Shown: piece by piece, positions 59,283-64,000 of the stretch
Position numbering within the stretch: the stretch's first letter is position 1
How the letters are laid out: every line of letters starts with the position of its first letter
Position numbers and translations under genes: made by a program
From: Saccharomonospora amisosensis
GTDB lineage: Bacteria; Actinomycetota; Actinomycetes; Mycobacteriales; Pseudonocardiaceae
Length of the DNA stretch: 64,000 nt
Direction of reading: 5' to 3'
Assembly: GCF_011761185.1 (NCBI RefSeq)
Contig: NZ_JAAOYM010000002.1
Span: forward strand, 372,001-436,000
The notes under the pieces: model-generated
Seen by the model: only the letters and a program-made list of their open reading frames with translations
Told to the model about the DNA's origin: nothing
Databases searched by the model: none

Positions 59283-60080
59283 GTGGCCGCAGCGATCCGG
59301 GTCGGCCTCTCGACGGCCTCGGTGTGGCCGCTTCGCGCGGGCGAGGGCTTCGAGCTCGCCGCCGCGCTGGGGTACGACGGCGTCGAGGTCATGGTGTGGG
59401 CTGATCCGGAGAGTCAGAGCGTGTCCGCGCTTCGCAACCGCAGCCGCACCACCGGCATGCCGGTACTTTCCATCCACTCGCCGTCACTGTTGATCACCCA
59501 GCGGGTGTGGTCTCCGGACCCCGTGGTGCGGCTGCGCAGGTCCGTCGAGGCGGCTGTGGAGCTGGAGGCGCGGACCGTGGTGGTCCACCCGCCGTTTCGG
59601 TGGCAGCGCCGCTACGGCGACGCGTTCGCGGAGCTGCTCGTCGAGCTGGAGGAGGAGAGCGGGGTCGAGATCGCCGTGGAGAACATGTTCAAGGTGCGTC
59701 CCCCCGGTGGCGCCAAGACCAGCCGGATCTCGGCGTTTCGGCCCTCTATCGACCCGACCGACGTGGGCTACCGCCACTACACGCTGGACCTCTCGCACAC
59801 CGCCGCCGCCGGGATGGACGCGATGCTGCTGGCCAAGCGGATGGGCGAGCGGCTCTCGCATGTGCACCTCGCCGATGGCACCGGCATCCCCAAGGACGAG
59901 CACCTGGTGCCGGGGCGGGGCAACCAGCCGTGCGCGCGGCTGCTGGAGCACCTGGTGGAGCACGGCTACTCCGGTCACGTCGTGCTCGAGGTCAACACTC
60001 GTGGCGCGAGGTACATGGCAAGGCGCGCGAAGGACCTCGCGGAGGCACTGCTGTTCACCCGCCTGCATCTTGGTCAGTAG
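59283..60080 (+). CDS. sugar-phosphate isomerase/epimerase-like TIM-barrel protein
   Basis: 265 residues from GTG 59283, 3 bp after the previous stop. AP-endonuclease-2-like/xylose isomerase fold: VGLSTASVWPLRAGEGFELA, LSIHSPSLLI, VVVHPPFRWQRRYG, VEIAVENMFKVRP (Glu ligand) and RLSHVHLADGTGIPKDEHLV. Metal-binding Glu and His positions are kept. Same order as Rv0498. Substrate unknown. Confidence 0.85.
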   Translation: MAAAIRVGLSTASVWPLRAGEGFELAAALGYDGVEVMVWADPESQSVSALRNRSRTTGMPVLSIHSPSLLITQRVWSPDPVVRLRRSVEAAVELEARTVVVHPPFRWQRRYGDAFAELLVELEEESGVEIAVENMFKVRPPGGAKTSRISAFRPSIDPTDVGYRHYTLDLSHTAAAGMDAMLLAKRMGERLSHVHLADGTGIPKDEHLVPGRGNQPCARLLEHLVEHGYSGHVVLEVNTRGARYMARRAKDLAEALLFTRLHLGQ

Positions 60081-60148
60081 GCGAGGCGAAGCGGCAGGCA
60101 CCGCAATGCCGGGGGGAGAGCGATTCGTGCCTACTCACACGTACAGTC

Positions 60149-61081
60149 GTGCTCGTGGAGCCGCTGCGTTCGCTGATTCTCGCTGCCGCGGGCAGTGACA
60201 GCATCCGTCGTTTGGTAGCCACAGCGCCCGGTGCTCGTGGCGTGGTGGGCAGGTTCGTCGCGGGGGAGACCATCGGAGAGGCACTGCGGGCGGTGCGCGG
60301 GCTCGCCGACGACGGCAGGTGCGCGACTCTCGACTATCTCGGCGAGTACACCAGTGACGAGGAGCAGACCGAGCGGATCGTGCGCACCTACCTGCGGCTG
60401 CTCGACGAGCTGTACTCCAGCGGGCTCACCGCTCACGCCGAGGTGAGCGTGAAGCTGTCCGCGGTCACGGTCGGGGGCGATGCGCGGTTGGCTTTGCGTA
60501 ACGCGGGCCGTATCTGCGCCGCCGCCGAGCAGTGCGGCACCACCGTGACCATCGACATGGAGGACCACACCACGACCGACGACACGTTGCGGGTGGTCAC
60601 CGAACTGCGAAGGACGTGGCCTTCGGTGGGTGCGGTGTTGCAGTCGTACCTGCGGCGCACCGAGCAGGACGCCGTCGCGTTGTCGGGTAAGGGTTCGCGG
60701 GTGCGGCTGTGCAAGGGCGCGTACGCCGAACCTGCCGAGGTGGCGTTCACCCGCGCCCACGACGTCGACGTGAGCTACGTCCGTAACGCTAATGTGCTGC
60801 TCGAGGGCGGGGCGTACGCGATGTTCGCGACACACGACCCTCGGCTGGTCGAGGTGCTCGGGCAGCGAGTGCGCTGGTACGGACGGGAGCGGGGCAGCTA
60901 CGAGTACCAGATGCTTTACGGGGTCCGGCCGGACGAGCAGCGTCGGCTGGCGGCGGAAGGGGAGACCGTGCGCGTGTACGTGCCGTTCGGGGAGCAGTGG
61001 TACGGCTACTTGATGCGGAGGTTGGCGGAGCGGCCCGCCAATACCGCATTCTTCCTCCGAGCGCTGGCCAGCCGTTCGTGA
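60149..61081 (+). CDS. proline dehydrogenase
   Basis: 310 residues; the start is GTG 60149 or 60155. FAD-dependent TIM barrel of PRODH type: TLDYLGEYTSDEEQTERIVR, HAEVSVKLSAVTVGG, VTIDMEDHTTTDDTLRVVTE, VRLCKGAYAEPAEVAFTR, YEYQMLYGVRPDEQRRLA, VYVPFGEQWYGYLMRRLAER. All the main substrate and flavin contacts are present. It oxidises proline to pyrroline-5-carboxylate. It sits two genes before proC, which runs the reverse reaction. No pruA-type partner is in the window. Stop overlaps the next start (GTGA). Confidence 0.93.
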   Translation: MLVEPLRSLILAAAGSDSIRRLVATAPGARGVVGRFVAGETIGEALRAVRGLADDGRCATLDYLGEYTSDEEQTERIVRTYLRLLDELYSSGLTAHAEVSVKLSAVTVGGDARLALRNAGRICAAAEQCGTTVTIDMEDHTTTDDTLRVVTELRRTWPSVGAVLQSYLRRTEQDAVALSGKGSRVRLCKGAYAEPAEVAFTRAHDVDVSYVRNANVLLEGGAYAMFATHDPRLVEVLGQRVRWYGRERGSYEYQMLYGVRPDEQRRLAAEGETVRVYVPFGEQWYGYLMRRLAERPANTAFFLRALASRS

Positions 61082-61908
61082 GCGCCGCGGAGCAGGAGGC
61101 CGCTCGGTTCGGAGAGGCCTGTGCCGTCCGTTCCCTCGGGGACGGCACCTTTACCGCGGACCTACGGTTCGAATGGTCCATCGGAGGTCACCCTCACGGG
61201 GGTTTCTTGTTGGCCCTGCTCGCCAACGCGGCGGGCAGGGCGCTGGCCGAGCGAGGCGAGCCGCCCGCCGACCCGATGGTGGTCAGCGCGGAGTTCCTGC
61301 GCGCACCCGCCGTGGGGCCCGCGCTGTTGCGTGCCGACATCCGCAAGATCGGGCGCAGGGCCACGGTGGTGGCGGTAGGTCTGGAGCAGCGAGGTCGAAG
61401 CTGCGTGGAGGGCAGGGTCACCGTGGGCAGGTTGCCGGTGCGACCGCCGGTGTGGACCGACGCACCCGCACTGCCCGCTGAACCGCCCCAAGGCGCCATC
61501 CCGCTGACCGGGGAGACATCGGAAGGCGTGTTCAACCTGGCGAGCGGTTGCGACGTGCGCATCGACCCGGCCACCGCGGGCTACCTGTCCGGCCGGACGG
61601 GCGACCCGCCTCGGCTGCGCCTGTGGGCGCGGCCGAGGGACGGTGAACCCGACCCGCTGTTCGCGTTGCTGGCCTGCGACATCAACCCGCCTGTGGTGTT
61701 CAACCTCGGCAGGTTCGGCTGGGCGCCTACAGCGCAACTGACCGCTCTGGTACGGACCCGGCCCTGCCCCGGTTGGCTGCGCGTGCACGTGGAGGCGCGG
61801 TCGGTGCAGGAAGGTTGGTTCGACTCCGACGCGGTCGTGGTGGACGCCCAGGGCCGTATCGTCTGCCAGGCCAGGCAGCTGGCGCTGTCCCCGTCACCGA
61901 GCGGGTAG
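61078..61908 (+). CDS. acyl-CoA thioesterase-like (double hotdog) protein
   Basis: 276 residues from GTG 61078. Two hotdog halves: FEWSIGGHPHGGFLLALLAN and AGRALAERGEPPADPMVVSA, then LRADIRKIGRRATVVAVGLE; and FNLASGCDVRIDPATAGYL, with DINPPVVFNLGRFGWAPTAQ in the second half (the D of the thioesterase II type). Related to TesB-like mycobacterial proteins. Start overlaps the PRODH stop, so cotranscribed with it. A link to fatty-acid breakdown is inference. Confidence 0.82.
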   Translation: MSAAEQEAARFGEACAVRSLGDGTFTADLRFEWSIGGHPHGGFLLALLANAAGRALAERGEPPADPMVVSAEFLRAPAVGPALLRADIRKIGRRATVVAVGLEQRGRSCVEGRVTVGRLPVRPPVWTDAPALPAEPPQGAIPLTGETSEGVFNLASGCDVRIDPATAGYLSGRTGDPPRLRLWARPRDGEPDPLFALLACDINPPVVFNLGRFGWAPTAQLTALVRTRPCPGWLRVHVEARSVQEGWFDSDAVVVDAQGRIVCQARQLALSPSPSG

Positions 61909-61951
61909 CCGGTTGCCCAGGTGGACACCCCGCTGCCTAGGCTTTGCGGCC

Positions 61952-62761
61952 ATGGGAACCATCGCGGTACTGGGTGCGGGAAAGATCGGCGAGGCGTTGC
62001 TGTCCGGGCTGATCAGCGCGGGAAAGTCCGCCGAGGAACTGCTGTTCACCGAGCGGCATCCCGAGCGTGCGGCCGAGTTGACCGAGCGCTACGGCATCGC
62101 GTCGGTGGGCGTCACCGAGGCGGCCAAGCGGGCCGAGGTGCTGGTCGTGGCGGTCAAGCCGCAGGACATCGAGCCGTTGCTGGCCGAACTCGCGCCACTG
62201 GTCGGTCCCGGCTCGTTGGTGGTCTCGCTGTGCGCAGGGCTGCCGACCACGCTGTACGAGCGCAGGCTGCCCGATGCGGTGCCGGTGGTTCGGGCTATGC
62301 CCAACACCCCGATGCTGGTCGGTGAGGCGATGAGCGCGGTTTCTCCCGGCAGGTACGCCACCGCGGAGCACGTGCGGACCGTGGAGGACATGCTGCGTTC
62401 GGTCGGCAAGGTCGTCGAGGTCCCCGAGGCGCAGCAGGACGCGGTCACCGCGCTGTCGGGCTCCGGGCCCGCCTACTTCTTCTACCTGGTCGAGGCGATG
62501 ATCGACGCGGGCATTCTGCTGGGGCTGCCCAGGGCCGTAGCCGAGCAACTGATCGTGCAGTCCGCGGTGGGGGCCGCCAAGATGCTAGCGCAGGGCAGTG
62601 AGCACCCCGTGTTGCTGCGTGAGGCCGTGACCTCCCCCGCGGGCACCACCATCAACGCCATCAGGGAGTTGGAGCGACACGGCGTACGCGCCGCACTGCT
62701 GGCCGCCATTGAGGCTGCGAGGGACCGATCGGTGGAACTGGGCAGGGCCCACGAGGCCTGA
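61952..62761 (+). CDS. proC: pyrroline-5-carboxylate reductase
   Basis: 269 residues from ATG 61952. Rossmann motif IAVLGAGKIGEALLSGL at the start, VVAVKPQDIEPLLAELA, VRAMPNTPMLVGEAM and the C-terminal dimer domain with LSGSGPAYFFYLVEAMIDAG and TSPAGTTINAIRELERHGVR. Last step of proline synthesis, NAD(P)H dependent. Position matches Rv0500. Confidence 0.95.
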   Translation: MGTIAVLGAGKIGEALLSGLISAGKSAEELLFTERHPERAAELTERYGIASVGVTEAAKRAEVLVVAVKPQDIEPLLAELAPLVGPGSLVVSLCAGLPTTLYERRLPDAVPVVRAMPNTPMLVGEAMSAVSPGRYATAEHVRTVEDMLRSVGKVVEVPEAQQDAVTALSGSGPAYFFYLVEAMIDAGILLGLPRAVAEQLIVQSAVGAAKMLAQGSEHPVLLREAVTSPAGTTINAIRELERHGVRAALLAAIEAARDRSVELGRAHEA

Positions 62762-62911
62762 CCGGCACCGTCGCTGGAGTCAATCCCCTCGACAGGCGTC
62801 GCACTGGCCCCACCTGTCCCGCTACCCTCGGCGTCAGCACGTGCGTGTCGGTACCGCTCGGTGGGGAAGCCGAGCGGCACGACACGTGCCGAAGGGGCAC
62901 GGTGAATTGTT

Positions 62912-63127
62912 ATGTCGCCGAGCAGGAAAGAAGACGTGCCGGGGCCCCGGCAGGTCCAGTTCCTGACCGTAGCCGAGGTGGCCGCGCTGATGCGGGTGTC
63001 GAAGATGACCGTCTATCGGCTCGTGCACTCGGGAGAACTGCCCGCCGTCCGGGTCGGCAAGTCCTTCCGAGTGCCGGAAAAGGCTGTGCACGACTACCTG
63101 GACAACGCTTACTTCGACGTTGGGTAG
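62912..63127 (+). CDS. BldC-like excisionase-family HTH protein
   Basis: 71 residues from ATG 62912. MerR-like/excisionase helix-turn-helix: FLTVAEVAALMRVSKMTVYR then LVHSGELPAVRVGKSFRVPE. It matches the small DNA-binding protein found after proC in mycobacteria (Rv0500A). It probably binds DNA as a filament or with partners; target unknown. It stands 150 bp after proC. Confidence 0.92.
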   Translation: MSPSRKEDVPGPRQVQFLTVAEVAALMRVSKMTVYRLVHSGELPAVRVGKSFRVPEKAVHDYLDNAYFDVG

Positions 63128-63198
63128 GCCTCGCAAAGGCCACGAGCGGCGACGGGTAACCTGGTAGGTCGTTCGTGACCGACCGTTGAGGAGCGCCT

Positions 63199-63300
63199 GT
63201 GGGCTCGGTGATCAAGAAGCGCCGTAAGCGTATGTCCAAGAAGAAGCACCGCAAACTGCTTCGCCGCACCCGGGTGCAGCGCCGCAAGCAGGGCAAGTGA
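63199..63300 (+). CDS. 33-residue basic ribosomal-type protein (bTHX/AURKAIP1-like)
   Basis: From GTG 63199 with GAGGAG ten bases upstream, 33 residues: [20 protein letters not shown] and [13 protein letters not shown]. More than half are Lys or Arg. It matches the actinobacterial small protein next to the excisionase-like gene (Rv0500B), related to bTHX and the mitochondrial AURKAIP1/COX24 domain, proposed to be on the 30S subunit. 71 bp after the HTH gene. Confidence 0.88.
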   Translation: MGSVIKKRRKRMSKKKHRKLLRRTRVQRRKQGK

Positions 63301-63454
63301 CGCGCTGAAGCCCGGCCTGTGCGGGCGCGGGGTCCGCGAGGCGTGACCGCCGTCAACAACAGGTTATAGCCGGTTCGTTCACGTCCGGTTCGCCAGTACC
63401 ATTCGAACTGTCTCGTCCGATCCGCCACCAGACCTGCCTCTTCGCGGGGGTGCG

Positions 63455-64000
63455 ATGCCGTCGAAAGCCGTCCTCATCACCGGGGTGGCCGGTGAGCTGG
63501 GTGGGCGGCTCCTCGCGCGGTTGGGCAACAGCCCGGACCTCGAACGGGTCATTGGTGTCGACACGGCACCGCCGCGCGAGGACGTGCTGCGTCGCATGGG
63601 CAGAGCCGAGTTCGTGCGCGCCGACATCCGGAACCCGCTCATAGCGAAGATCATCGCCTCCTCGGAGGTCGACACCGTCGTGCACGCGGCCACCACGTCG
63701 CATCCGGCGGAACCCGGTCGGCGCAGGGCGATCAAGGAAGTCAACGTCATTGGCACGATGCGGCTGCTGGCCGCGTGTCAACGCTCGCCGCGCGTGGGCA
63801 AGTTGGTCGTCAAGTCCACGGCCGCGGTGTACGGAGCTGGGCCGCGCTCGCAGGCGGTGTTCACCGAGGACTCGGAGCTGAGCGGCTCGGCATCGAGCGG
63901 CTACGCCAAGGACGCCGTCGAGATGGAGGGCTACGTGCGTGGTCTCTCCCGCCGCCGCCCGGACATCGACATGACCGTGCTGCGGTTCGTCAATGTCGTG
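63455..64000 (+). CDS. NAD-dependent epimerase/dehydratase, 5' part
   Basis: The gene starts at ATG 63455 and runs off the right edge; about 182 residues are visible. VLITGVAGELGGRLLARLGN (Rossmann G-x-x-G-x-x-G), IGVDTAPPRE, VDTVVHAATTSHPAE, VNVIGTMRLLAACQ, and TAAVYGAGPRSQ then SGYAKDAVEMEGYV (S-x-Y-x-x-K type active site). It is the galE2/Rv0501-like member of the order. Two copies of CCGGTTCG lie 63-85 bp upstream (63370-63377 and 63385-63392). Confidence 0.88.
   Translation, partial: MPSKAVLITGVAGELGGRLLARLGNSPDLERVIGVDTAPPREDVLRRMGRAEFVRADIRNPLIAKIIASSEVDTVVHAATTSHPAEPGRRRAIKEVNVIGTMRLLAACQRSPRVGKLVVKSTAAVYGAGPRSQAVFTEDSELSGSASSGYAKDAVEMEGYVRGLSRRRPDIDMTVLRFVNVV

Noticed and set aside
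1-64000. tRNA or rRNA genes, CRISPR arrays, transposases or prophage genes
   Set aside because: No cloverleaf-like segments, regular direct-repeat arrays or transposase/integrase motifs were recognised on either strand. A covariance search would be decisive for tRNAs.

Overview
This is a 64 kb stretch of a high-GC actinomycete chromosome with no RNA genes, insertion sequences or CRISPR arrays that I can see. Several things point to the order Pseudonocardiales or a close relative (Amycolatopsis, Saccharomonospora or Prauserella type): an mshA gene for mycothiol, a four-gene conservon (cvnABCD), a heparin-binding-hemagglutinin-like gene preceded by an XRE regulator, and a senX3-regX3 locus. The placement is an inference from gene content, not from a phylogeny.

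Left part (1-20.3 kb): a TetR/cytochrome P450 divergent pair around a perfect 23-bp palindrome; a MerR regulator beside release factor 3 (prfC); an acyl-CoA synthetase; a polyamine-synthase-like protein; a short sigma-like protein; a complete conservon (sensor-kinase-like CvnA, roadblock CvnB, DUF742 CvnC, small GTPase CvnD); an XRE/DUF5753 regulator with its own palindromes; a secreted SH3 protein; the glycolate oxidase operon glcDEF; and several small genes, one of them apparently frameshifted.

Middle part (20.3-37.2 kb): accessory metabolism and regulation. It holds a DUF998-amidase-TetR run, a PP2C-like phosphatase, a YczE/MocR divergent pair with three ATTGGCT boxes, a cluster of four strong hairpins, a secreted acidic Pro/Ala-rich protein, a DapC-like aminotransferase, a DUF445 membrane protein, the remains of a 5-formyltetrahydrofolate cyclo-ligase gene, a CGNR/VOC divergent pair, an enolase-superfamily/creatinase-like/LysR catabolic unit, two zinc-ribbon proteins in tandem, and an isoaspartyl-methyltransferase-like protein.

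Right part (37.2-64 kb): this keeps the gene order of the Mycobacterium tuberculosis Rv0474-Rv0501 region as I remember it. The order is XRE regulator, hbhA, DUF2516, then a different accessory block (YbaK editing protein, SRPBCC, oxidoreductase, AAA ATPase, purU, DinB-like, dedA, an olsBA-like acyltransferase pair), then DUF2505, murB, L,D-transpeptidase, SDR, mshA, ybjN, gpmA, senX3-regX3, ppx, a proline-rich membrane protein, a sugar isomerase, proC, a BldC-like HTH protein, a 33-residue basic ribosomal-type protein and an NAD-dependent epimerase that runs off the end. A proline dehydrogenase and a thioesterase are inserted just before proC. The theme of this half is envelope synthesis (murB, L,D-transpeptidase, ornithine-lipid-type acyltransferases), redox buffering (mshA), phosphate sensing and polyphosphate (senX3-regX3, ppx), and proline metabolism.
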